Shown here in pieces: positions 35,097 to 43,699 of a stretch of 64,000 nt of DNA. Source of the stretch: CAZABP01 sp964483245 (GTDB lineage Bacteria; Planctomycetota; UBA1135; UBA2386); contig CAZABP010000014.1 in the NCBI GenBank assembly GCA_964483245.1, forward strand, positions 28,576 through 92,575. The letters run 5' to 3'. The notes beneath the pieces were generated by a model. The model had not been told where the DNA came from and ran no database searches. It saw only the letters and a list, made by a program, of their open reading frames with translations. A program made the translations under genes and the position numbers. How positions within the stretch are numbered: the first letter of the stretch is position 1; each line of letters begins with the position of its first letter.

Positions 35097-37589
35097 GTGG
35101 GCAGGGCAGCGGCGCGACCGTTCACGGACTCCGGGTCGCCGCGAGGTTCTCAGCGCGAACGGTTCCACGCCGCCGGCTGGCAGCTCGTCTACGAACGCTT
35201 CGTGCCGGACCTGCAGCCACTGCGTGAGGCGCTGTGCGCGCTCGGCAACGGTTGCTTCGTGACCCGCGGCGCGTTCGAGGAGGAGACGGCCGGCGGCGTG
35301 CACTACCCGGGCACGTACCTGCACGGCGGCTACGACCGCCTGCAGAGCGAGATCGCCGGCCGGGTCATCGAGAACGAAGACCTCGTGAACTGGCCGAACT
35401 GGCTGCCGCTGTCGTTCCGACCTGCCGGTGGCGAGTGGTTCCACGTCGCCGAAGTCGAGCTGCAGTCGTTCCGCCAGGAGCTGGACCTGCAGCGCGGGCT
35501 GCTGCGGCGCGCGCTGGAGTTCCGCGACCGGGCCGGACGGACGACGCGGCTCGTCAGCCGGCGGCTGGTGTCGATGCACGACCCGCATCGTGCCGCACTC
35601 GAGTGGCTGCTGACGCCGCTCGACTGGAGCGGCGAGATCGAAGTCCGCACCGGCCTGGATGGGCGCGTCACGAACTCCGGAGTCGAGCGGTACCAGGAGC
35701 TGGCGGGGCAGCATCTGGAGGTCACCGACTGCCACGAGTTCGACTCCGGCGCGGTCGCGCTGACGGCGCGCACGGTGCAGTCGCGGCTGCGGATGTCGCA
35801 GGCGGCACGGACGTCGATCCACCGCGCCGACGCGCCGCTCGACGTCGACTGGCGCACCGACGCTGGTCCGGCCGCGATCTGGCAGCATGCGACGGTCCGC
35901 TGCCGCGCCGGCGAGCCGCTGCGGATCGAAAAGCTCGTGGCGATCCACGCGTCGCGCGACCGTGCGATCAGCGAGCCGGGGATCGCCGCGGCGACGCAGG
36001 TGCAGCGCATCCCGCGGTTCGAGGAGCTGGTCACGACGCAGCGCCAGACGTGGGGCGCGTACTGGCGCCGCGCCGATCTGCAGCTGCTCGGCATGCAAGA
36101 CCCGGAGCCGCAGCTCGCGCTCCGCGCGCACGTGTTCCACCTGCTGCAGACGACCTCCGACAACACGATCGACCGCGACGTCGGCGTGCCATCGCGCGGC
36201 CTGCACGGCGAGGCGTACCGCGGGCACATCTTCTGGGACGAGCTGTACATCTTCCCGTTCCTGAACCTGCGGCTGCCGGAGCTGACACGTTCGTTGTTGA
36301 TGTACCGCTACCGCCGCTTGCCGGAGGCGCGGTGGATGGCGCAGCAGGCCGGCTACGCCGGCGCGATGTACCCATGGCAGAGCGGCAGCGACGGGCGCGA
36401 GGAGAGCCAGGTCGTGCACCTGAATCCGCGCTCGGGACGTTGGATCCCCGACCGGACGCACCGCCAGCGGCACGTCGGCGCCGCGATCGCGTTCAACGTG
36501 TGGCAGTACTTCCAGGCGACCGGCGACATGGAGTTCCTGACCGGGCACGGCGCTGAGATGCTGCTCGAGATCGCGCGCTTCTGGGCCAGCATCGCGCAGC
36601 CGGAGGCGGGGACCGACCGCTACGGGATCCACGATGTCGTCGGACCGGACGAATTCCACACGCACTATCCCGGCGAGGAGTCGCGCGGTCTGCGCAACAA
36701 CGCCTACACGAACGTCATGGCGTCGTGGTGCCTGCGCCGCGCCGGCGAGGCGTTCGCGCGGCTGGCAGAAGACCGTCAGGCCGAGCTGGCGGCCGCGATC
36801 GGATTGCGCGACGAGGAGCTGCAGCAGTGGGAACGGATCGCGAGCCGGCTGCTGGTGCCGCAGCAGGACGGGATCATCCTGCAGTTCTCCGGCTGGGAGG
36901 ATCTCGAGGAGCTCGACTGGGACGCGTACCGCGAGCGCTACGACGACCTCCAGCGCGTCGATCGGATCCTCGAGGCGGAGGGGGACGACGTGAACCGCTA
37001 CCGCGCGACCAAGCAGGCGGACGTCTTGATGCTGTTCTTCCTGTTTTCGCGGGAGGAGCTGCAGGAGCTGTTCGCCGGCATGGGCTACCCGTTCCCGCCG
37101 GAGATGATCCCGCGCAACATCGACTACTACGTGCAGCGGACGTCGCACGGCTCGACGTTGAGCCGCGTCGTGCACTCGTGGGTCATGTCGCGCGTCGACC
37201 GTGGCGGGTCCTGGGAACTCGCGCTGCAGGCGTTGCGCAGCGACCTTACCGACACCCAGGGTGGCACGACCAGCGAAGGGATCCATCTCGGCGCGATGGC
37301 CGGCAGCGTCGATCTCGTGCAGCGCTGCTACACCGGGATCGAGATGCGCGACGACGTGCTGTGGCTGAACCCCCGCCTGCCGCGGCAGCTGCCCGGGCTC
37401 GCCTGCCGGATCCGGTACCGGAGCCACTGGTTGACGCTGCGGATCGCGCAGGACCGGTTGCACGTCCGGTTCGACCAGGGCTGCTCGGAATGCGTGCAGA
37501 TCGGGTTCCGCGATCAGGTGTTCCCGATGCGGCAGGGCGAGGAGCGGGTATTCGAGATCGCGCCGGAGGGGAGCCGCATGCAGCGATGA
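35097..37589 (+). CDS. Glycoside hydrolase family 65 protein (disaccharide phosphorylase type)
   Basis: An 830-residue protein. GH65 enzymes phosphorolyse trehalose, maltose or kojibiose to beta-glucose 1-phosphate and glucose. The general acid Glu519 lies in VVGPDEFHTHYPG, and the family blocks GHIFWDELYIFPF and KQADVLMLFF are present. The N-terminal domain (about 1-270) is the beta-sandwich typical of the family. The position between otsA and an HAD/OtsB fusion suggests trehalose or kojibiose as substrate. Start at GTG 35097; an in-frame shorter start is possible. The gene is 59 bp after otsA. Confidence 0.92.
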   Translation: MGRAAARPFTDSGSPRGSQRERFHAAGWQLVYERFVPDLQPLREALCALGNGCFVTRGAFEEETAGGVHYPGTYLHGGYDRLQSEIAGRVIENEDLVNWPNWLPLSFRPAGGEWFHVAEVELQSFRQELDLQRGLLRRALEFRDRAGRTTRLVSRRLVSMHDPHRAALEWLLTPLDWSGEIEVRTGLDGRVTNSGVERYQELAGQHLEVTDCHEFDSGAVALTARTVQSRLRMSQAARTSIHRADAPLDVDWRTDAGPAAIWQHATVRCRAGEPLRIEKLVAIHASRDRAISEPGIAAATQVQRIPRFEELVTTQRQTWGAYWRRADLQLLGMQDPEPQLALRAHVFHLLQTTSDNTIDRDVGVPSRGLHGEAYRGHIFWDELYIFPFLNLRLPELTRSLLMYRYRRLPEARWMAQQAGYAGAMYPWQSGSDGREESQVVHLNPRSGRWIPDRTHRQRHVGAAIAFNVWQYFQATGDMEFLTGHGAEMLLEIARFWASIAQPEAGTDRYGIHDVVGPDEFHTHYPGEESRGLRNNAYTNVMASWCLRRAGEAFARLAEDRQAELAAAIGLRDEELQQWERIASRLLVPQQDGIILQFSGWEDLEELDWDAYRERYDDLQRVDRILEAEGDDVNRYRATKQADVLMLFFLFSREELQELFAGMGYPFPPEMIPRNIDYYVQRTSHGSTLSRVVHSWVMSRVDRGGSWELALQALRSDLTDTQGGTTSEGIHLGAMAGSVDLVQRCYTGIEMRDDVLWLNPRLPRQLPGLACRIRYRSHWLTLRIAQDRLHVRFDQGCSECVQIGFRDQVFPMRQGEERVFEIAPEGSRMQR

Positions 37590-37662
37590 GCGCTGCGCAA
37601 CGGATCGTGACCGTGACGCTGAACCCGCGCCTCGGCAAGACCGGCGTGGCGATCGGGAGCGC

Positions 37663-39168
37663 GTGCTCGTGACCAGCGAGCAGGTGTTCACGGCCGTCAT
37701 CGCCGACATGGACGGAGTGCTGACCCGCACTGCGGGCGTCCACGAACGGGCCTGGCGGGAGATGTTCGACCCGTTCCTGGCCGAACGCCGGCAGCCGCCA
37801 TTCACGAGCGAGGAGTACCGGCTGCACGTCGACGGCCGGCCGCGCTACGAAGGCGTCGCTGGATTCCTGGCCTCGCGCGGCATCGAGTTGCCGCGGGGCG
37901 AGCCGGAGGACGGTCCGGAGCGGGACACGATCTGCGGCCTCGGCAACCGCAAGAACCGGATCTTCCTGACGATGCTCGCCCGTGACGGAGTCGAGCAGTT
38001 CGCGGATGCACGGGCGGCGCTGGCGCGCTGGCGGCGCGGTGGACAGAAGCTCGCGATCATCTCGGCGAGCCGGAACTGCCGGCGGGTGCTGCAGATCGCC
38101 GGACTGGAGCAGGTCGCGGACGTGATCGTCGGCGGACCCCCGCCGGATCAGGCGGACGGCAAGCAGGCGATCCTGCGCGAGGCGGCGCTGCAGCTCGCGG
38201 TCTCCCCGGCGGCGGCGGTCGTGCTGGAGGACGCGACGAGCGGCGTGCGCGCCGCGCAGGACGCGGGCTTCGGTCTCGTCGTCGGGGTCGTGCGCGGCGA
38301 TGCGGAGCAGGAGCTGCGGCTGCAGGATGCAGGCGCCGATGCGGTCGTGCGGGACGTGTTCGGGGTGCGGTTCCGCCGCCGGTTGCCGGATGCGCAGGAG
38401 CAACGGCAGGGACTCGCCGCCTGGCGCGCCGGCCGTCCGCTCGCGTTGTTCCTGGACTTCGACGGCACGCTCGCGCCGATCGTGGAAGACCCAGGGCGGG
38501 CTGCCCTGGCCGACGGCATGCGCGATGTGCTGGTCGACCTCGCGGCGCGGTGGCCCGTGGCCGTGGTCAGCGGGCGGGATCGCACCGACGTCGCCGAACG
38601 CGTCGGACTGCCGGACCTGCTGATCGCCGGCAACCATGGCTTCGACATCGCCGGGCCGGAGCTGCGCAAGACGCTGCCGGAAGCGGAGGCGGCGCGCGGC
38701 GCGGTCGCAGATGCCGAACAGCAGCTGCGCGCGCAGCTCGCCGGGATCGACGGGGTGCTGTTCGAACGCAAGCGCTTCTCGGTCGCGATCCATTACCGGC
38801 TCGTGGCGTCGTTGGGCGCTGTCGCGCAGATCGAAACCGGCGTCGCGTCCGCGGCGCGCGACCGCGGCCTGCGCATGCGGCGCGGCAAGCGCGTGTTCGA
38901 GCTGGAGCCGGACATCGACTGGAACAAGGGACGCGCGCTGCAGTGGATCCTCGACGAGATCCCGGGCATCGACCGGGAGTCGGCGTTCGCGATCTACATC
39001 GGCGACGACGAGACCGACGAGGATGCCTTCGCGATGCTCGGCGGCCGCGGCGCCGGGATCCGGGTCGGTCCGGAGACGACGACTTCGCTCGCGGACTACC
39101 GGCTGGCGGATCCACCGGCGGTGCGTCGGTTCCTGAGTGCGCTGCCGGGCGAGGACAGTGCGACGTGA
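37663..39168 (+). CDS. otsB: HAD phosphatase (beta-phosphoglucomutase-like) fused to trehalose-6-phosphate phosphatase
   Basis: A 501-residue fusion. Residues 1-255 are an HAD domain of beta-phosphoglucomutase type, with DMDGVLTRT (nucleophile Asp15) and VLEDATSGVRAA. The second domain (about 258-495) is OtsB, with LFLDFDGTLAPI (Asp265) and YIGDDETDEDAFAML. The first would use beta-glucose 1-phosphate from the GH65 enzyme and the second removes phosphate from trehalose 6-phosphate. Mycobacterial OtsB1 combines HAD, OtsB and GH65 in one chain; here GH65 is a separate gene just upstream. Start GTG 37663 or GTG 37669. Confidence 0.9.
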   Translation: MLVTSEQVFTAVIADMDGVLTRTAGVHERAWREMFDPFLAERRQPPFTSEEYRLHVDGRPRYEGVAGFLASRGIELPRGEPEDGPERDTICGLGNRKNRIFLTMLARDGVEQFADARAALARWRRGGQKLAIISASRNCRRVLQIAGLEQVADVIVGGPPPDQADGKQAILREAALQLAVSPAAAVVLEDATSGVRAAQDAGFGLVVGVVRGDAEQELRLQDAGADAVVRDVFGVRFRRRLPDAQEQRQGLAAWRAGRPLALFLDFDGTLAPIVEDPGRAALADGMRDVLVDLAARWPVAVVSGRDRTDVAERVGLPDLLIAGNHGFDIAGPELRKTLPEAEAARGAVADAEQQLRAQLAGIDGVLFERKRFSVAIHYRLVASLGAVAQIETGVASAARDRGLRMRRGKRVFELEPDIDWNKGRALQWILDEIPGIDRESAFAIYIGDDETDEDAFAMLGGRGAGIRVGPETTTSLADYRLADPPAVRRFLSALPGEDSAT

Positions 39169-39288
39169 CCGCGTCGCGTCTGCAGCCGGGTACGCCGATC
39201 GACGCGGGAATCTTTCCCAGGCCGGAATCCTGCCTGCGGAAGATCGTCTGCCGCACGACACCCGTCGCCTACCAGGCAGGAGGATCAC

Positions 39289-40560
39289 GTGCATCGACTC
39301 CGGACCTTGGCTGTTGGCGCGGCGCTGCTCCCGCTCTGCATTCCTGCGCAATGTCCGGCGCAGGATGCGGGGGCCGCGACGCACATCGCATGGGAGAACG
39401 ATTTCGACGCCGCGCTGCAGCGGGCGCAGAAGGAGAGCAAGCCGATCCTGGTCGCGTTCCTCATGGACGATGAGCCGGCGAACGACGAGACGATCCAGAA
39501 GCACTACCCGGATCCGCAGATCGTCGAGATCTCGCGCAAGTTCGTGTGCCTGGCCGGCTGCCTCGGTGAGCATCCGGGCGAGGGGGGCAACTGCGGCAAG
39601 TTCCCCGGCATCACCTGTGCGCAGCACCGCGCGATCGAGAAGAAGGCACGCGCCCGTTGGCTGACCAGTGACGAGGTCTGCGCACCGCAGCACGTGTTCT
39701 GCGATCCGGAGGGCAACGTGATCCGGCGCAAGGTCTACCTGATCCCGAAGGACACGCTGTGGAAGTGCATGGCGGCGACGCTGAACGAGTTGACGAAGGA
39801 CCCGACGGCGCGGGTGGCGGTCGACGACGACCGTGTGCGCGTCGACGGCTGGCTGGCAGACCTGAAGAGCCGCAACCTCGAGGTGCGCGAAGCGGCGCTG
39901 CGCGAGCTGGCCGTCGCCGATGACGACCGTGCGCTGCCGGCGGTGCTGCAGGAGACCCAGCGCAACCGCGACGATCCGACGCGGCTGGCGGCGATCGGCG
40001 CGCTCGGCCGCAAGGGGAACTACGCGGCGGTGGAGGCGCTCGGCAAGCTGCTGACCGACAAGGACGCGCGGATCGTGATCAAGACCGCCCTCGCACTGGA
40101 GACGATCCAGATCCCGGACGCATCCCCGGCGGCGCTGGCAGCGTTCAAGCGCGAGCGGCGCGACCGTGTGCGCGGGTTCCTGCTGCGGGTTGCCGCACGC
40201 TGCACGCCGAGCGATCGCGCAACGCGCGAGGCCTGCGTGCGGGCGCTGAAAGGGGCCTCCAATCAGCTCGAGGCATGCGTGCTGGTCGCGCTCGGATGGT
40301 TGAAGCCGGACTCGACGATCGCCGACGCGGTCCGTCCGCTGTTGAAGGAGAAGAACCCGGACACGCGTTCCCTCGCGGTCTGGGTGCTCGGCAATCAGCG
40401 CTCACCGGACTGCGTCGAGGCGCTCGAAGCGTTGTTGAAAGACGAGAAGACGCCGCAGGTCATCGAGATCACGCAGACGGCGCTGGCCTACTGCCGCGGG
40501 GAGAAGGTCGAGGGGTACGACACGAAGTACTCGCGGTTCTTCTTCGGCAGCGACTACTGA
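39289..40560 (+). CDS. Exported thioredoxin-fold protein with HEAT-like repeats
   Basis: A 423-residue protein preceded by GGCAGGAGG seven bases before the GTG start. The signal peptide is residues 1-25 (LCIPAQCPAQ). A thioredoxin-like domain at about 35-165 starts WENDFDAALQRAQKESKPILVAF, but where thioredoxins have CxxC this one has MDDEPANDETI; cysteines occur later (VCLAGCL, NCGKFPGITC, EVCAPQHVFC). HEAT-like repeats run from about 185 to 410 (LKSRNLEVREAALRELAVADDDRALPAVLQET and similar units). The protein probably mediates protein contacts outside the cytoplasm; a redox role is uncertain. Confidence 0.8.
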   Translation: MHRLRTLAVGAALLPLCIPAQCPAQDAGAATHIAWENDFDAALQRAQKESKPILVAFLMDDEPANDETIQKHYPDPQIVEISRKFVCLAGCLGEHPGEGGNCGKFPGITCAQHRAIEKKARARWLTSDEVCAPQHVFCDPEGNVIRRKVYLIPKDTLWKCMAATLNELTKDPTARVAVDDDRVRVDGWLADLKSRNLEVREAALRELAVADDDRALPAVLQETQRNRDDPTRLAAIGALGRKGNYAAVEALGKLLTDKDARIVIKTALALETIQIPDASPAALAAFKRERRDRVRGFLLRVAARCTPSDRATREACVRALKGASNQLEACVLVALGWLKPDSTIADAVRPLLKEKNPDTRSLAVWVLGNQRSPDCVEALEALLKDEKTPQVIEITQTALAYCRGEKVEGYDTKYSRFFFGSDY

Positions 40561-40652
40561 GCCGGCCGGGTCGGCTGCAGCAGGATCCCGGCTGCACAGT
40601 GGCGACCGCCTGGCGGGGCGCGTAGAACCCGCGCCTCGTCGCAGGAGGTCCG

Positions 40653-41216
40653 ATGTCACTTGCAGATCTGTGGCTGCCGATCCTGGTGGCCGCCGTCGCC
40701 GTCTTCATGGCCAGCTCCGTGGTCCACATGGTGCTGGCGATCCACAAGAACGACTTCCAGAAACTGCCGAACGAAGCGCAGGTCATGGACGCGCTGCGCA
40801 ACGTCGGCGTGCCCCCCGGCAACTTCGCGATGCCGCACTGCGGCTCGATGCAGGAGCTGGGGACGCCGGAGTTCCAGGAGAAGATGCGGCGCGGTCCGGT
40901 CGTCATGATGACGGTGCGGCCGAGTGGCCCGATCACGATGGGAAAGTCGCTGTTGCAGTGGTTCCTGTACTGCGTGCTGATCGGGGTGTTCGTGGCCTAT
41001 CTCGGACGCCTCACGCTGGCGCCGGGCGAGGAGTTCATGAAGGTGTTCCGGGTCACCGGCGCCGTCGCGTTCCTCGGCTACGGGTTCAGCAGCGTCATGG
41101 ACTCGATCTGGAAGGCGATCCCGTGGAGCGTCACGCTGAAGTTCCTGTTCGACGGCCTGGTCTACGCGCTGCTGACCGCGCTGATCTTCGGCTGGTTCTG
41201 GCCGGCGGCGGCCTGA
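40653..41216 (+). CDS. Membrane protein, unknown function
   Basis: A 187-residue protein. One membrane helix at about 6-28 is followed by a soluble loop (KNDFQKLPNEAQVMDALRNVGVPPGNFAMPHC) and three helices at about 104-124, 137-155 and 161-184. I do not know the family. A start at ATG 40653 follows a GGAGG site. The stop lies inside a GC hairpin (41203-41224), where it meets a convergent gene. Confidence 0.7.
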   Translation: MSLADLWLPILVAAVAVFMASSVVHMVLAIHKNDFQKLPNEAQVMDALRNVGVPPGNFAMPHCGSMQELGTPEFQEKMRRGPVVMMTVRPSGPITMGKSLLQWFLYCVLIGVFVAYLGRLTLAPGEEFMKVFRVTGAVAFLGYGFSSVMDSIWKAIPWSVTLKFLFDGLVYALLTALIFGWFWPAAA

Positions 41217-41224
41217 CGCCGCCG
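41203..41224. terminator. GC hairpin over the stop codon at a convergent junction
   Basis: CGGCGGCG (41203-41210) pairs with CGCCGCCG (41217-41224) around GCCTGA, which contains the TGA stop of the membrane protein. There is no T run. A Rho-independent stop is possible only in part; it may pause polymerase. Confidence 0.4.
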
Positions 41225-41232
41225 CGGAACGC

Positions 41233-42606
41233 TCAGCCGGATTCCTTCTCGACCAGCTTCGGCCGGCAGGTCAGCGCCAGCGAGAAGCGCCCCCGGCGGA
41301 CCGGCACCAGCTGCACGTCCGGGCACTTCTCGAGCAGGCGCTTGCGCAGCAGGATCAGCCGGCTCTCCAGGTTGTCCTTGTAGGCCGGCAGGCCGAGCGA
41401 CGAGTCGAGCCGCAGCTCGCGGTTGGTGAACTCCACCCGTCCGTCGGCGCCGTGCTCGCGCAGCAGCTTCCACAGGATCCGGCCGGGCACGTTGCGGACC
41501 AGGTACTCCCCGTCGACGAACACGCAGTCGTCGTTGCGGTAGTAGACGAACGTCCGCACCGGTGCGTGCTGCGGTGGATTCGTCGCGGCGATCGGCGCCG
41601 GCGCGCCCTCGTCGTCCTCCGGCTGCTGCATCCGTTCGATGCCGGCCGCGATCTGGTTCGCGACGATCTGCAGGAACGACTCGTGCCACGGATCGAACCG
41701 CATCGGGTCGCGGCTCTCGACGGCGAGCACGCCGATCAGCCGATCGCCGACCAGCATCGGCAGCGCCAGCTGCGCCTGGGCGTCGGCCAGGCCCGGCAGC
41801 GGGATCTCCGGCGCCATCGGCAGGCCGCTCTGCTGCACGCGGGCGCGCACGGCCCGCGCGTAGCGCAGATCGGCGGCGAGTCCGCGCGCGCACAGCATCC
41901 GGCGTGATGCCGCCGCCTGACCGATCAGGCCGACGCCGACCGGGACTTCGGCACCGATCCCGTGCTCGCCATAGCCATGGCTCGCGATCGTCGTCAGCCG
42001 CTGACCGTCCGGTTCGGCGAGCAGGATCATCGAATGCTCGAACTCCAGCATTTCGGCGAGCGCCTGCAGCGTGCTGCCGAGCAGCGCTTCGAGGTGGCAG
42101 GCGCGCGCGATCCGATCGGACACGACCTGCAGACTGCGGATCTCGGTCAACGGCCCCGGACCGGTTGCCGGCAGCGCGGCCTGCGGAGCGCCGTCCGGCG
42201 GCGTGAGGTATTCCGGGATCGGTTCGAGTGCGAGGATTTCGAACACGTCGGCCGACAACAGCCGGAACACGCCGTCCATCCCGGTGTGCGTCGCGATCGC
42301 CTGGATCCGCAGCGCCATCTGGTCGAACAGCGGCCCCGACGTCTCCTCGTGCAGGAACCGCAACCGCAGATGCCACGCCTCGAACGTGACCGGGTCGTAC
42401 AGCACGACCGACGCGAACGGGTTCTCCAGCAGGTTCTGCTTCGTCTTGTTGAAGAACTGGCAGGACAGCGCGACGCGGCGGTCGTCGATCAGGTGCACCT
42501 GCGAGAGATATGTCACGTTCGGCTCGCCGCCGCGGCTGCAGGTGGCGATGACCGAAGGGACGATGCCCTGGAAGCAGGCCTCCAGTTCGGCGAGCGGGCG
42601 GGTCAA
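41233..42606 (-). CDS. Flavin split-barrel (PPOx-like), GAF and winged-helix protein
   Basis: A 457-residue protein. Residues 1-130 are a pyridoxamine-phosphate-oxidase-like split barrel (GEPNVTYLSQVHLIDDRRVALSCQFFNKTKQNLLENPFASVVLYDP). Residues about 165-315 contain a GAF domain (LEALLGSTLQALAEMLEFEHSMILLAEPDGQ, VGVGLIGQAAASRRML, LPMLVGDRLIGVLAVES). The C-terminal 100 residues (FVYYRNDDCVFVDGEYLV, NRELRLDSSLGLPAYKDNLESRLILLRKRL) look like a winged-helix regulatory domain. It may sense redox or small molecules and bind DNA; this is inference. The start is TTG 42606, overlapping the upstream stop as TTGA, so it is translated by coupling. Confidence 0.82.
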   Translation of the reverse strand: MTRPLAELEACFQGIVPSVIATCSRGGEPNVTYLSQVHLIDDRRVALSCQFFNKTKQNLLENPFASVVLYDPVTFEAWHLRLRFLHEETSGPLFDQMALRIQAIATHTGMDGVFRLLSADVFEILALEPIPEYLTPPDGAPQAALPATGPGPLTEIRSLQVVSDRIARACHLEALLGSTLQALAEMLEFEHSMILLAEPDGQRLTTIASHGYGEHGIGAEVPVGVGLIGQAAASRRMLCARGLAADLRYARAVRARVQQSGLPMAPEIPLPGLADAQAQLALPMLVGDRLIGVLAVESRDPMRFDPWHESFLQIVANQIAAGIERMQQPEDDEGAPAPIAATNPPQHAPVRTFVYYRNDDCVFVDGEYLVRNVPGRILWKLLREHGADGRVEFTNRELRLDSSLGLPAYKDNLESRLILLRKRLLEKCPDVQLVPVRRGRFSLALTCRPKLVEKESG

Positions 42607-43082
42607 GGTTCGCTCCGCGCCAGCTTCGCGCCGGCGCCTGGTCCCGGCGTCTGGTCGTAGATCGACTCGACCTCCAGCCGGATCGCATGGCACGGCCACC
42701 AGGTGACGCGGAGCGTCAGCCGCTCCGGCAGCCCGAGCCAGGCGAGTTCTTCGGCCAGGCCGTGCCGGTAACGCTCGATGCGCTGGCGGTCCGCCGCGGC
42801 CGCTGGCGCCACCGCCGTCACGCGTCCCTTGATCTGGACCGAGCGGTGGTCGCGCGGCCGCGAGAAGCAGACCGCGATGCGCGGGTTCTCGCGCAGGTTC
42901 GCCAGGGTCCGCGCCGACGTCGCATCCGGCACGAACACCGTGACGTCGGTGCAGCAGGGCTCGGCGCGCGCGCCGAGCGCGCGCATGCCCTCCGGCTGTC
43001 CGGCCGCGTCCGCCGTGCCGACCTGGACCGAGATCCCGGACTCGAGGAAGGCAGCGAGCGAAGCGGACAGCGGCAGCGGCAC
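42603..43082 (-). CDS. Pyridoxamine 5'-phosphate oxidase-like flavin protein
   Basis: A 159-residue split-barrel protein. It contains the beta-strand pattern PRIAVCFSRPRDHRSVQIKGRV and the later LTLRVTWWPCHAIRLEVES. The residues RSVQIKG are typical of FMN-binding general stress/PPOx-like proteins. It probably binds FMN or F420-like cofactors and works in the cytoplasm. It is the first gene of a two-gene operon with the split-barrel/GAF protein. Confidence 0.85.
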   Translation of the reverse strand: MPLPLSASLAAFLESGISVQVGTADAAGQPEGMRALGARAEPCCTDVTVFVPDATSARTLANLRENPRIAVCFSRPRDHRSVQIKGRVTAVAPAAAADRQRIERYRHGLAEELAWLGLPERLTLRVTWWPCHAIRLEVESIYDQTPGPGAGAKLARSEP

Positions 43083-43141
43083 AGCGGCCGCGGATCCTAC
43101 GGATGCGGATCAGCGATGCATCACGGCCGTGCCTTCGGCGT

Positions 43142-43699
43142 TCAGCGGTGCATCGCCGGCGGCAGCGGCTCCGGCACGCGGTTGCGGATCGGCGGGATGC
43201 TCTGCAGATAGGCGTAGATCGCGCGCAGGTCCGCCTCGGTCATGTTGGAGTACGCCGGGATCGGCATCGGCGGCAGGACCTGGCGGCCGGTGCCGAGGTG
43301 ACGACCGGTCTGGATCGTGCGGACGAACTGTTCTTCGGTCCAAGCTCCGAGCCCGGTTTCGCGGTCCGGGGTCAGGTTGGCCGTGAAGCTGACGCCCCAC
43401 GGACCGGACCATGCGGTCATCGAGCCGGAGGCGAGGGTGACCCAGGGGCCTTCGGGCAGCGCCGGTGCCGGCGGCAGTGTCATCGCCTCGGGGTGCCCGG
43501 AGAGATGGCGGTCCGGATCCGGCTCCGGCCCCTGCGCGCCGAGGCGCCACGGCGTGTGGCAGTCGGCGCAGCCGGCGATCGCCGTCAGGTAGCGACCGCG
43601 CTCGACCTGCGTCGCGGCGGGATCGCCAACAGGGAACATCGTCAGGCCGAGACCGGTGCTGGCGGCCAGCACCGAACCGAGGATCAGCAGGCTCTTCAT
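43142..43699 (-). CDS. Exported mono-haem cytochrome c
   Basis: A 185-residue protein with a signal peptide or anchor at residues 1-22. The haem motif CADCH is at about residue 44 and a later Met in NMTEADLRAIYAYLQSI could be the sixth ligand. The C-terminal helix block LRAIYAYLQSIPPIRNRVPEPLPP is a class I cytochrome feature often found in cytochromes of alcohol or aldehyde dehydrogenases. It overlaps the upstream cytochrome lipoprotein by 4 bp (ATGA), so the two are coexpressed. Confidence 0.88.
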   Translation of the reverse strand: MKSLLILGSVLAASTGLGLTMFPVGDPAATQVERGRYLTAIAGCADCHTPWRLGAQGPEPDPDRHLSGHPEAMTLPPAPALPEGPWVTLASGSMTAWSGPWGVSFTANLTPDRETGLGAWTEEQFVRTIQTGRHLGTGRQVLPPMPIPAYSNMTEADLRAIYAYLQSIPPIRNRVPEPLPPAMHR

